A stretch of DNA of 64,000 nucleotides, taken from the NCBI RefSeq assembly GCF_014696385.1, contig NZ_JACJQB010000009.1:54546-118545 (forward strand), read 5' to 3'. Positions 36,120 to 45,222 of the stretch are shown in pieces; the stretch's first letter is position 1; every line of letters starts with the position of its first letter. This DNA comes from Pseudanabaena mucicola FACHB-723 (GTDB lineage Bacteria > Cyanobacteriota > Cyanobacteriia > Pseudanabaenales > Pseudanabaenaceae). A model generated the notes under the pieces. The model was not told where the DNA came from and ran no database searches. It was given only the letters and a program-made list of their open reading frames with translations. A program made the position numbers and the translations under genes.

Positions 36120-37352
36120 ATGGCACGCGCTAAATTTGAGAGAACTAAGCCCCACGTTAATATTGGTACTATCGGTCACGTTGACCATGGTAAGACCACT
36201 CTAACTGCTGCGATCACCATGTCTTTGGCTGCCGCAGGTCAAGCAACTGCGAAAGCATACGATCAAATCGATGCTGCTCCTGAAGAGAAAGCTCGTGGTA
36301 TCACCATCAACACCGCTCACGTTGAGTATCAAACCACTGATCGCCACTATGCTCACGTTGACTGCCCCGGTCACGCTGACTATGTTAAGAACATGATCAC
36401 TGGCGCAGCGCAAATGGACGGTGCAATTTTGCTCGTATCTGCTGCTGATGGTCCTGAGCCTCAAACCCGTGAGCACATTTTGCTTGCTCGTCAGGTTGGT
36501 GTACCTAACCTAGTAGTTTTCTTGAACAAAGAAGACCAAATGGAAGGTGAAGAAGAGCTAGTTGAACTAGTTGAACTTGAAGTTCGTGAATTGCTTTCTT
36601 CCTACGATTTTGATGGCGATAATATTCCTATCACCCGTGGTTCTGCTCTAAAGGCCGTTGAGCAAATGACCGCTAATCCTAAGACTCAACGTGGTGAAAA
36701 CCCTTGGGTTGACAAGATTTGGACTTTGATGGATTCTGTTGACTCCTACATTCCCACTCCTGAGCGTGCTGTTGACAAGGACTTCTTGATGGCAGTGGAA
36801 GATGTTTTCTCTATCACTGGTCGTGGTACGGTTGCAACTGGTCGTATTGAGCGTGGAAAAGTCAAGGTTGGCGATGTTGTTGAACTCGTTGGTCTCGGCG
36901 ATACTCGTACTACTACAGTTACTGGTATCGAAATGTTCAAGAAGAGCTTGGAAGAAGGACTTGCTGGGGACAATGCTGGTCTATTATTGCGCGGTATTCA
37001 GAAGACTGATATTGAGCGCGGTATGGTTTTGGCTAAGCCTAAGTCGATCAATCCTCATACTCAATTTGAAGGTCAAGTTTATATTTTGACTGAAAAAGAA
37101 GGCGGTCGTAAGACTCCTTTCTTCCCTGGATATCGTCCTCAATTCTATGTACGTACAACTGACGTAACTGGAACTATCGTTACCTTCACTGCTGATGATG
37201 GTAGCGCCGCAGAAATGGTTATGCCTGGTGACCGCATCAAAATGACCGTTGAGTTGATCAACCCTATTGCGATCGAAAACGAAATGCGTTTTGCGATTCG
37301 TGAAGGTGGACGTACCGTTGGATCGGGTGTTGTAACCAAGATCTTGAAATAG
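36120..37352 (+). CDS. tuf: Elongation factor Tu
   Basis: 410 residues. G1 [10 protein letters not shown] near 19, G2 [13 protein letters not shown]3 [12 protein letters not shown] near 81 and G4 NKEDQM near 136. Contains the ten-residue insert [11 protein letters not shown] typical of cyanobacterial and plastid EF-Tu. Last gene of this str operon: in many cyanobacteria rpsJ follows, but here a perfect terminator starts 11 bases after the stop. Confidence 0.97.
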   Translation: MARAKFERTKPHVNIGTIGHVDHGKTTLTAAITMSLAAAGQATAKAYDQIDAAPEEKARGITINTAHVEYQTTDRHYAHVDCPGHADYVKNMITGAAQMDGAILLVSAADGPEPQTREHILLARQVGVPNLVVFLNKEDQMEGEEELVELVELEVRELLSSYDFDGDNIPITRGSALKAVEQMTANPKTQRGENPWVDKIWTLMDSVDSYIPTPERAVDKDFLMAVEDVFSITGRGTVATGRIERGKVKVGDVVELVGLGDTRTTTVTGIEMFKKSLEEGLAGDNAGLLLRGIQKTDIERGMVLAKPKSINPHTQFEGQVYILTEKEGGRKTPFFPGYRPQFYVRTTDVTGTIVTFTADDGSAAEMVMPGDRIKMTVELINPIAIENEMRFAIREGGRTVGSGVVTKILK

Positions 37353-37363
37353 TTCTTGATTAA

Positions 37364-37402
37364 CCAACAAAAAAGCCTCGCAATGCGAGGCTTTTTTGTT
37401 GG
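37364..37402 (+). terminator. Terminator of the str operon
   Basis: Perfect CCAACAAAAAAGCCTCGC / GCGAGGCTTTTTTGTTGG stem with AAT loop. The neighbouring minus-strand devC-like gene ends nine bases later, so it probably serves both. Confidence 0.92.
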
Positions 37403-37411
37403 TCATTTTTA

Positions 37412-38581
37412 TTAGTCAAATATTTCCGCAGGATCTGCCGATTGGACTTTGCTAAGAGATAGTGTTCCTGAAATAGCACACATAGTAATTGTCAGTAATA
37501 ACAGTTGTACAACGCGATCACTATTTAGCTCTAAAGGTAATCCCGTAGCACTTTCAGTTAGCCTGTAAAGAATTGTACAAATTAGAATTGCTGGTAAAAA
37601 TCCGCATATTGATAGTAATAAAGATTCTTGTAAAACTAGACCAAATAAATATAAATTACTGTAACCCATGGCTTTTAGTGTGGCGTATTCAGCAAGATGA
37701 TCGGAAACATCTTTATATAAAACCTGATAGACAATGACGACACCAACGATAAAGCCCATAGTTACGCCCAAGCCAAATACGAACCCAATGGGAGTAGCTT
37801 CCGCCCAGTAATTTCTTTCTAGATCGATAAACTCTTGTAAGGTCAATATTTGGACATCTTTATCTAATCTAGAACGCATGGCATCTCTAATTGCGATCGC
37901 ATTGGCTCCTACCTCCAGTTGTACTAGACCTAAGCTGATATTGCCAACCAGTCGATCGGGAAAAATTCGCAGAAAATTTTGCTCACTGGTGATAACTGTG
38001 CCATTGGCGGCAAAGGAGACCCCCATCGTAAAAAGTCCACCGATAGTGACTTGACGATCAGAAATTTCCTTAGTTAGATTTTTTCCTTGAGCAAGAGCTG
38101 ATTCATATTGGGAGGCAACTTCGCCATAAAAGTCTGGTCTAGAGCCGCGGTCAAATAGAACAACATCGGGAATAAGGGTCTTGTCTAAATCTGATTTGAT
38201 GTTGGGAAACAGAAAAGGATTTGCCTGTGGCGAAACTCCAATCGTTAGAATATCCTCTTTGATCCCAAGTTCGGCGGCATTCCACTGAGCAAGTCCAATA
38301 TATACAGGATAGGTTGCTTTGACCCCAGCAAATCCATCAGCTTGATGGAGGCGGCGGCGAGCAAATTCTCTGAGATTCAATAAGTTGTTAGAGCTAGGAT
38401 GAATTAGCACTAAGTCACTACTGAGATTAAGATGTAGTAGTACGGCACTTTTAAATAGAGCCGACTGAAAGCCCAATTGCATCGCGATTAAAATCACCGC
38501 AAACATGATGCCTGCAATTGCGATCGCTAATCGACCTTTTTGATAGGTAAGTTGTAACCATGCGAGGGGAATAGCAAGCAT
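37412..38581 (-). CDS. DevC-type ABC transporter permease
   Basis: 389 residues. The N-terminus PLAWLQLTYQKGRLAIAIAGIMFAVILIAMQLGFQ and the long periplasmic loop followed by three C-terminal membrane segments (about 265-385, FtsX-like) match DevC permeases. DevBCA exports glycolipid in heterocyst formers and other lipids or compounds elsewhere. No devB or devA lies beside it; the upstream neighbour is the SpoIIE-WD40 gene, 14 bp away on the same strand, so they are probably co-transcribed. Confidence 0.82.
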   Translation of the reverse strand: MLAIPLAWLQLTYQKGRLAIAIAGIMFAVILIAMQLGFQSALFKSAVLLHLNLSSDLVLIHPSSNNLLNLREFARRRLHQADGFAGVKATYPVYIGLAQWNAAELGIKEDILTIGVSPQANPFLFPNIKSDLDKTLIPDVVLFDRGSRPDFYGEVASQYESALAQGKNLTKEISDRQVTIGGLFTMGVSFAANGTVITSEQNFLRIFPDRLVGNISLGLVQLEVGANAIAIRDAMRSRLDKDVQILTLQEFIDLERNYWAEATPIGFVFGLGVTMGFIVGVVIVYQVLYKDVSDHLAEYATLKAMGYSNLYLFGLVLQESLLLSICGFLPAILICTILYRLTESATGLPLELNSDRVVQLLLLTITMCAISGTLSLSKVQSADPAEIFD

Positions 38582-38595
38582 TTAAGTGAAAAATT

Positions 38596-41500
38596 TTAGG
38601 TGGGAGAAGTGGATTTTAAATATTTGTAAAGCCAACCACAGCCACCTAGACAAGTCCGCTTATCTTCAGCAGACACATTAATGTTAGTCCTTAAATATTT
38701 TTGTAACCATTGACATCCACGCATTAAGAGGTTTTCAAGATCAAGATTCCACATAATGATTTTGCGGTCTTCTCCTGATGAAATCAGTGTTTTACCATTG
38801 GGGCTAAAGCAAACACTGCGAACGGGACCTTGATGTCCGTTAAATGTTCGTAAAAGTGTCCCTTCTCCACTCCAAAACTGAATTGTTGAATCCTCACTAG
38901 CCGACACAATTGATTTGCCATCAGGACTAAAGCAGATACTGGTGACTTCGGCGCTGTGACCATTTAATGTTTTGATTAATTTGCCATCAATACTCCACAG
39001 TTTAACGCTTTGATCCATGCTGCCACTGGCAAGCCCTGTCCCATTAGGATTAAAACAAACTGTATAAACCTCGGCGCTATGTCCGTCTAGAGTGCCTAAG
39101 AGTGTGCCATCCCAACTCCACAAATTGATGAGCTTGTCTTTACTTGCAGAAGCGAGCATACTGCCATCGGGACTAAAGTCAATGCTGTAAACTTCTGAAG
39201 AGTGCCCTGTAAGAGTTTGTAGCCACTTGCCATCAGAACTCCAGACCCGAACCGTGCCATCAGCACTGCAAGTGGCAAATACTTGACCATCGCAACGATA
39301 GACAACCTTGTAAATTTCCGCCCGATGGGCACTAATTGTATTGATGAGAGTGCCGTCAGTTTTCCACATTCTAATGCTTGTATCTGCGGATGCCGTGAGA
39401 ATTGTTGAGCTATCAGGGCTAAAGGTCACACAGTTAACTTTGTCATTATGCCCTTCTAGAACCGCTTCCAGAGTACCATTGGCGTTCCAGAGATTGACGG
39501 TTTTATCTTTACATGCTGATGCTAAAAATTTGGAATTTGGGCTGACTGCCACGGAAAACACCTCATCTGTATGCCCCATTAAGGTTTTGAGAGGTGTACC
39601 ACCAATAGACCAAAGCTTGACAGTTGTATCACGGCTGGCGGAGGCAAGATTTTTCCCATCGGGGCTAAACGCGACGCTATGGACAACATCACCATGTCCT
39701 TGAAATCTATGTAATAAGCCCTGTTCTATATCCCAAACTCTGATTTCGCGATCAAATCCACTAGAAGCAATAGTGTGATTATCGTAGCTAAAGGCAACAC
39801 TCCATACTTTGTCAGTATGTCCATAAAACGTTTTGATTAAGACCCCATCTGATCCCCAAATTTTGACAGTACGATCGCGACTGCCAGAGGCGATTGCCAA
39901 ACCATTTGGGGCATAGGCAACACTTTCCACAAAGCTGTCATGGCTACGTAAATGTTTGACTGCCACGCCAAGGGTATTCCAGATGATTAAGCTGCGATCA
40001 GCACTTCCTGAAACTAAGGATTTACTATTCGGGTGAAAAGCAACACAAGTCACCCAGCGATCGTGACCACCCCTGAGAGTTCGGATGGCAGTGCCATCAT
40101 TTTTCCATAGCCGCACGGTTGTATCTTCACTAGCCGAAGCAATCATTTCCCCATTGTTGCTAAAACATACATCTAGAACTGGCCCATCATGTCCTTTGAG
40201 AGTGGCTATGGGTTGTTCTTCAAAATTGCCTGTGTCGGGATTTCGTTTCCAAAGCTTGAGCATATTGTCTCGGCTGCCTGAAACCAGCAGCTTGCCATCG
40301 GGACTAAAAGCAACACTAGTTACCCAATTGGTATGCCCTACAAGAGTTTGCAATAAAATGCCTGATTCATCCCAGATTTTGATACTGCGATCGCTACTAG
40401 CCGACGCAATGTACTGACCGTCACGGGAATAGCACACTTTATTAACCCAAAAACCATGCCCTTCAAGGCGGTTGTACTCATGGATGCCATAGACAACCTG
40501 CTCTAGAGCCGTAATTGACCGAATTTGGGTATTGGCTCGTAAATTGGCGAGGGTACTTTCATCAACTTGAGTAGTTAGACGTTTTAGTTGTACTCCTCCA
40601 ATTACGCCTGCAATCATTGCTTCGATATGATTGTTGGACAGATAGAGTGCTTCTGAAGAAATGGTGAGAGCAACTATTTTTTCATTGATTTCGCCCATTT
40701 CCGCAACTATGCGTTGGCGACGTTCCGCATCAAGACTTTTTTCTAGTTCTTGGCTTAATTTTTCAAGGCGATCAGCATCGGCAGCCCTTGCGGACATCAA
40801 CTGCTCACGTTCACTAATTCTTTGTGATGCTTCTAAAAAACTGCGATCAATTCGAGGTAGCTCGGCTTGACTCTCTGCCCATGCGATCGCTTCGGCAAGG
40901 CGAGTGCCACGTAATAATGCAGAGTCATCGGTTTCTTCTGAACGTTGCCAAGCCTGTAACGCTTCAAGATAAGGGCAATTTCGCAGTTCTGAGAAATGCA
41001 CCTTTTGATTGAGCTTAATGATGACAATCGACACATCATCATCAGGGATATCCCGCTCGGAAAATTGATCGAGAGCAGTTTTTAAGCCCTCTAAAATATC
41101 AACTGCTGAATTTTGTGCTAGTTGAATTACAGTTTGCCGTAATGGAGAAATATCTTCATTGTCTCTTGTACGTCCAAATTCCTCTCCTAATGGGTTTGTG
41201 GCTTCAAACAAGCCATCACTGAAGAAAATGGCAATATCTCCCTCATTTAACGATCGCGAAACTGCTCTATAGGCAGCACTGTCAAAACGCCCCAATGCGA
41301 TCGCAGGATTAACAATTTCTTCACAAGTATTGCTATCTGCTCGATAGATCAATGGACCTGGGATACCTGCATTTCCTAAATGTAGCTCGTAGGTAACTAA
41401 ATCAATTGCCCCATAGGAAAGAGCTACCGCATCATCAATGTGGCTTTTACATAGCAATTGATTTAAGGAATTGAGCATTGAGGCAGGATTTTGGAGGCGA

Positions 41501-41766
41501 CCTTGCTGCCCGTAAGCATCGAGTTGACCTTTGAATAGAGCGGCATGGATTGCCCCAGCAACCGATTTGCCCGACGAATCTGCGATTGCAACTGCCAATG
41601 TTCCTGATTGTTCTAAAAATTGATAATAGTCTCCCCCCAGATCTACGGCTGTCCAAACTTCCGCAGCAATATCTAGCCCAGGATAAATAGGCAAGCTTTG
41701 TGGCAACAAGCTCCTTTGTAACAGTCTGCCACTAGATAGGTCACTGGAAGTTTCATTTAGCTGCAT
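38596..41766 (-). CDS. SpoIIE/RsbU-type phosphatase fused to 14 WD40 repeats
   Basis: 1056 residues. Residues about 10-255 form a PP2C-like SpoIIE phosphatase: AVDLGGDYYQF, AIADSSGKSVAGA, FSDGLFEATNPLG and DDVSIVII carry the metal-binding Asp residues. A coiled-coil linker (about 280-395) follows. From about 430 to 1010 there are fourteen WD40 repeats (GHxxxVxxVxFSPDGxxxxSxSxDxTxxxW), enough for two seven-bladed propellers. The tail LLMRGCQWLQKYLRTN is typical of cyanobacterial WD40 proteins. Likely a partner-switching phosphatase whose repeats recruit target proteins. No kinase or anti-sigma gene lies nearby. Confidence 0.88.
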   Translation of the reverse strand: MQLNETSSDLSSGRLLQRSLLPQSLPIYPGLDIAAEVWTAVDLGGDYYQFLEQSGTLAVAIADSSGKSVAGAIHAALFKGQLDAYGQQGRLQNPASMLNSLNQLLCKSHIDDAVALSYGAIDLVTYELHLGNAGIPGPLIYRADSNTCEEIVNPAIALGRFDSAAYRAVSRSLNEGDIAIFFSDGLFEATNPLGEEFGRTRDNEDISPLRQTVIQLAQNSAVDILEGLKTALDQFSERDIPDDDVSIVIIKLNQKVHFSELRNCPYLEALQAWQRSEETDDSALLRGTRLAEAIAWAESQAELPRIDRSFLEASQRISEREQLMSARAADADRLEKLSQELEKSLDAERRQRIVAEMGEINEKIVALTISSEALYLSNNHIEAMIAGVIGGVQLKRLTTQVDESTLANLRANTQIRSITALEQVVYGIHEYNRLEGHGFWVNKVCYSRDGQYIASASSDRSIKIWDESGILLQTLVGHTNWVTSVAFSPDGKLLVSGSRDNMLKLWKRNPDTGNFEEQPIATLKGHDGPVLDVCFSNNGEMIASASEDTTVRLWKNDGTAIRTLRGGHDRWVTCVAFHPNSKSLVSGSADRSLIIWNTLGVAVKHLRSHDSFVESVAYAPNGLAIASGSRDRTVKIWGSDGVLIKTFYGHTDKVWSVAFSYDNHTIASSGFDREIRVWDIEQGLLHRFQGHGDVVHSVAFSPDGKNLASASRDTTVKLWSIGGTPLKTLMGHTDEVFSVAVSPNSKFLASACKDKTVNLWNANGTLEAVLEGHNDKVNCVTFSPDSSTILTASADTSIRMWKTDGTLINTISAHRAEIYKVVYRCDGQVFATCSADGTVRVWSSDGKWLQTLTGHSSEVYSIDFSPDGSMLASASKDKLINLWSWDGTLLGTLDGHSAEVYTVCFNPNGTGLASGSMDQSVKLWSIDGKLIKTLNGHSAEVTSICFSPDGKSIVSASEDSTIQFWSGEGTLLRTFNGHQGPVRSVCFSPNGKTLISSGEDRKIIMWNLDLENLLMRGCQWLQKYLRTNINVSAEDKRTCLGGCGWLYKYLKSTSPT

Positions 41767-41982
41767 ACATTAATAGGCAGAGCGATCCTCAGAACAATTA
41801 ATACTATCAAGGATGTTATTCCTTACTTCTTCTGATACTTACTTATATCAGGATCAGTCAAATTATTCTCAAAAACATAGTTTTATGAAATTATAGTGCT
41901 TTATATCTCATAAAATCATAGCTTGAGCCATAGTCTGCTAATTTTTATACATCAATATATTGCACAATACTGAACGCAAGTA

Positions 41983-42495
41983 TCACTCACACTCAAGGGT
42001 ATCACGGGTAAATCTACCAGTTGTAGGATTTTGTCCTGATGCTGATTGGCAGAGCTTTTGGCGAACTGCTGGACGTAAATATACATCTGTGAAGTCTGCG
42101 CCTTCGATGATGACGTTATTAAAGGATGTCCCGTATGCAAATGAGCCTTCAATTACAGCATTGGTTAAGTTTGCCTTATCGAGACGGGCATTATCAAGTG
42201 TACTATAGCTGAGATTAGCGCCTGTCAAATCTGCTTCCTTCATATTGGCTGCAAAAAAGCTCACGCCCTGAGCGTCAACATTGATAAAGGATGTATTACG
42301 TAGGTCAGATTCATTAAATTGGTATCCCAATAGCGATTTACCAGAAAAATCGGCACCTTGTAAAAATGCTTTGACATAGACATCTGCGATCGCAGGTTGA
42401 GCAATTAAGATCACGATTGCCATACATAGAATTATGCCAATCGCCTGACGAATAATATTGTGTAGACTAAAAAATTTAAGTTTCATAATCTTCAT
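41983..42495 (-). CDS. Exported pentapeptide-repeat protein
   Basis: 170 residues. A signal peptide (IIRQAIGIILCMAIVILIAQPAIA) precedes about twelve A(D/N)LxX pentapeptides (e.g. ADLTGANLSYSTL, ARLDKANLTNAVI) and a Cys-containing C-terminus. It resembles the thylakoid-lumen pentapeptide proteins (TL15/TL17 type), function unknown. Its start is divergent from the YraN gene, 26 bp apart. Confidence 0.75.
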   Translation of the reverse strand: MKIMKLKFFSLHNIIRQAIGIILCMAIVILIAQPAIADVYVKAFLQGADFSGKSLLGYQFNESDLRNTSFINVDAQGVSFFAANMKEADLTGANLSYSTLDNARLDKANLTNAVIEGSFAYGTSFNNVIIEGADFTDVYLRPAVRQKLCQSASGQNPTTGRFTRDTLECE

Positions 42496-42521
42496 GATAG
42501 CTAAGTTCTAGGATCAAGTTT

Positions 42522-42884
42522 ATGACAAAAGCAGTTGGCGATTGCGGCGAGGTACTAGTTGCTAAGCTTTTGCAAGCAAACGGCTGGCAAATTTTAGCAA
42601 CTCAATGGCGATGCCGATGGGGAGAAGTAGATTTGATTGCCTGTGACCACCAATGGCTATTATTTGTTGAGGTAAAAACTCGGTGCGATCGCAATTGGGA
42701 TAGTGATGGGAGTTTGGCAATTACCTCGCAGAAGCAATCTAAAATTATTAAAACAGCATCCCTATTTCTATTTCAAAATCCCCAGCTAGAGCAACTTTCT
42801 TGTCGGTTTGATGTTGCCTTAGTACGTCGTGCAGGAACAGATCTACATTTGCAAAGTTATATAGAGCAAGCTTTTATTGCTTAA
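42522..42884 (+). CDS. YraN/UPF0102 family protein
   Basis: 120 residues with the YraN nuclease-like pattern: GEVLVAKLLQANGWQILATQWRCRWGEVDLIACD and LLFVEVKTRCD (Asp, then ExK), a predicted Holliday junction resolvase-related PD-(D/E)XK fold. Function unconfirmed. Confidence 0.85.
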   Translation: MTKAVGDCGEVLVAKLLQANGWQILATQWRCRWGEVDLIACDHQWLLFVEVKTRCDRNWDSDGSLAITSQKQSKIIKTASLFLFQNPQLEQLSCRFDVALVRRAGTDLHLQSYIEQAFIA

Positions 42885-42903
42885 CCTATTGCCAAGCATT
42901 GTA

Positions 42904-44184
42904 TTAATTATGAAAGTTCGCTTCTGGCTTATATTTTAGTTTTTCAATAGGGTCGATGACTTGCTTTTCTCTTAATCCTAAGGCTGCGATGTATTTGGGA
43001 ATTGCTTGATCAATAGTGTAATGCATTTCCAGTAAGTGACGTGCATTTGCCCCTAGCTGTTCTTTTACAGTGGCATGGCTCGCTAACCAGCAGATATAGC
43101 TAGCTAAACCTTGAGCATCACCATTATTAAAACAGCTTCCACAACTACCTTCTTCTACAAGTTCTCGCAAATAGCTGTCTTCAGGACAGATGACAGCCAC
43201 AGGTCGTCCTGCCGCCAAGATCCCATACATTTTTGATGGGGCAACAGTATCACCAACATTTGGCAAAATACTAACTAGAGAAAGGTCGCAGGCTGTTAAA
43301 GAGAAAGGCAAAACTTCTTTATCTTGGTACGGCAATTGCAAAGCATTTGGTAATTCCCCAGCCTCGATCGCTTCTTTAATAATCTGTGACCCTACACCAT
43401 TACCGATGAACAAAAACTTGATATCAGTACGTGCTTTTAATAGCTGCGCTGCCTGCAAAATTGTTTGAGTGTCGTGGCAACGTCCTAAATTACCTGAATA
43501 AAGGACAACAAAGCTACCCGTCAGATCATATTGTTGAGCAAACCAATTCTCTGACTTGGCGATTGGATAAATTAGTTGAGGATCTGCCCAGCTATGAATT
43601 ACATGGATTTTATCTTTAAGTTTTGGGCTTTTTTGAATTAAGAGTTGGCGCATTGGCTCACTAAGCACAATCAAGGATTCAGCACGATTCCAAACCTTCA
43701 AATTCACAAATTCCCAGAACCTGACAACCCAATGGTTTGCTGGGACTACTTTCAAGCGCACTGCGACTTCAGGATAGATGTCATAGATAATGCAGCTATA
43801 GGTATGACTAAATATCTTGTTATAAAACCATCCAATCAAACCTAAAAAAGGTGGCGCAGATGTTAAGACTAGATGAGAACCACGAATATTTTTATGACGT
43901 AACTTCACAATGCAACGCATTAAAAAGAGAACACTGCCTAATACTTTGTTACGAATTCGCTTGGGCATCAGATGAATCGAGCCAGTGCGCCGTACATAGA
44001 CTCCATGACTCATTTCTTCATGCTCCACATCAGTTTGCCTAAATGCGTAGCCAGGCATTCCCGTAAATATGCTTACTTTAAAACCCTCTTGGGATAAACC
44101 ACTAGCTAAATCATAAACAAACTGACCTGTCGCAGCATAGTCGGGGGGATAGAATTGCGTAACGATGCTAATGCTATTTTTCAA
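42904..44184 (-). CDS. Glycosyltransferase family 4 protein (WcaI-like)
   Basis: 426 residues with a GT-B fold. The N-terminal VTQFYPPDYAATGQFVYDLASGL and C-terminal VLYSGNLGRCHDTQTILQAAQLL, ...LPYQDKEVLPFSLTACDLSLVSI and SKMYGILAAGRPVAVI fit GT4 enzymes of exopolysaccharide synthesis. The region just upstream holds a decayed epimerase-like fragment, suggesting the remains of a surface-glycan cluster. Confidence 0.82.
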   Translation of the reverse strand: MKNSISIVTQFYPPDYAATGQFVYDLASGLSQEGFKVSIFTGMPGYAFRQTDVEHEEMSHGVYVRRTGSIHLMPKRIRNKVLGSVLFLMRCIVKLRHKNIRGSHLVLTSAPPFLGLIGWFYNKIFSHTYSCIIYDIYPEVAVRLKVVPANHWVVRFWEFVNLKVWNRAESLIVLSEPMRQLLIQKSPKLKDKIHVIHSWADPQLIYPIAKSENWFAQQYDLTGSFVVLYSGNLGRCHDTQTILQAAQLLKARTDIKFLFIGNGVGSQIIKEAIEAGELPNALQLPYQDKEVLPFSLTACDLSLVSILPNVGDTVAPSKMYGILAAGRPVAVICPEDSYLRELVEEGSCGSCFNNGDAQGLASYICWLASHATVKEQLGANARHLLEMHYTIDQAIPKYIAALGLREKQVIDPIEKLKYKPEANFHN

Positions 44185-44210
44185 ATTATCCTTACCTCAT
44201 CGCATGTTGT

Positions 44211-44338
44211 CTATTCGTAAACATGTTGCTTAAACATTTCACTATAATTTCGTTCCCAGTTGATAATGAAATCTTTAATATTGAATTCGTAGGATTATAC
44301 CCAAGAATTTTTAAATCAACCCTACGGCAGAGAGTGTC
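44211..44338 (-). pseudogene. Remnant of a sugar-nucleotide epimerase C-terminus
   Basis: Two adjacent frames read RRVDLKILGYNPTNS and then, after a one-base shift near 44290, IKDFIINWERNYSEMFKQHVYE before a stop. This matches the end of NAD-dependent epimerase/dehydratase proteins (D..K...LGYxP....eGL....W). No intact upstream part exists: the ABC permease gene ends at 44339. Consistent with deletion of the rest. Confidence 0.45.
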
Positions 44339-45118
44339 CTACAAATGACTCTCGTTTTGCAACATGCGTTTGTATGCTAACCAACCTGATGCGATCGCAA
44401 TAATGAAGAAACCGACTAAAAATCTCAAATGCAAAATCATGTCTGGATTGCTCAAATCCTTGCTATCACTAGAAAGAGCCGTAAAAGCTTCACTCATGTG
44501 ATATACAGGATTAAACTGTGTGATTAACAGTAAATCTTTAGATAAAAAAGTGGTTGGGAAAAATGCACCCCCCAAAATCAGTAATGGTACTCCCACACCT
44601 GCAACTAGAGAATTAACATCCTCGGCTCTGCGGGCAAATTTAGTCGCAAGGACAAATCCCATCCCCACATAGGAACCAATACTTGCCAAGATCACTAAAA
44701 TCCCCATAAGCGCAGAACCACTAAAACGAACATTCCAAAATGAGGCAACGGTGTAAATAATCAAGGTTTGTCCCATACCGATCGTAGCATAGGCAAAAAA
44801 TATACCTAGAAAATATGACACTCCGTTGAGCGGCGCAATCAGTAAACGTTTGATCGTGAGGCTTTCCCGCTCAGACACGATTGTGGACATTGTGCCGCCA
44901 AGGCAACTAAAAAAGAGGGCAGCCCCAATTAAGGTTGCTGGTGCAGCTAGTTTAAATGACTCATCAGTAGTGATTTTTGAGCCTTCGGCAAGGACAAAGC
45001 CATTGAGCAATAACATCGAGATTGGAAAAATTACCCATAAAAGCAAAGTGCGATAGGTGCGAAACAACTCTAGGAGAATACGTCGTCCGATTGCGATCGC
45101 TTCATGGATGTAGTTCAT
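44339..45118 (-). CDS. ABC-2 type transporter permease
   Basis: 259 residues with about six membrane segments and the ABC-2 layout: ETFKL-type soluble loop after the first segment, then LFFSCLGGTMSTIVSERESLTIKRLLIAP, the conserved ERE motif before the third segment, and LLILGGAFFPTTFL. No ATPase gene is adjacent; it presumably pairs with one elsewhere. Substrate unknown, and the nearby glycosyltransferase may be coincidence. Confidence 0.82.
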   Translation of the reverse strand: MNYIHEAIAIGRRILLELFRTYRTLLLWVIFPISMLLLNGFVLAEGSKITTDESFKLAAPATLIGAALFFSCLGGTMSTIVSERESLTIKRLLIAPLNGVSYFLGIFFAYATIGMGQTLIIYTVASFWNVRFSGSALMGILVILASIGSYVGMGFVLATKFARRAEDVNSLVAGVGVPLLILGGAFFPTTFLSKDLLLITQFNPVYHMSEAFTALSSDSKDLSNPDMILHLRFLVGFFIIAIASGWLAYKRMLQNESHL

Positions 45119-45222
45119 GTGAAATTTTTAGGCGTTGAGGAGTTTGTATGGTAATTATAAGTAGAGTCGGTCTAAAGTGACTTACCATCTTTCATCAATC
45201 GCCTAGAGATCTCCGCAAAATT

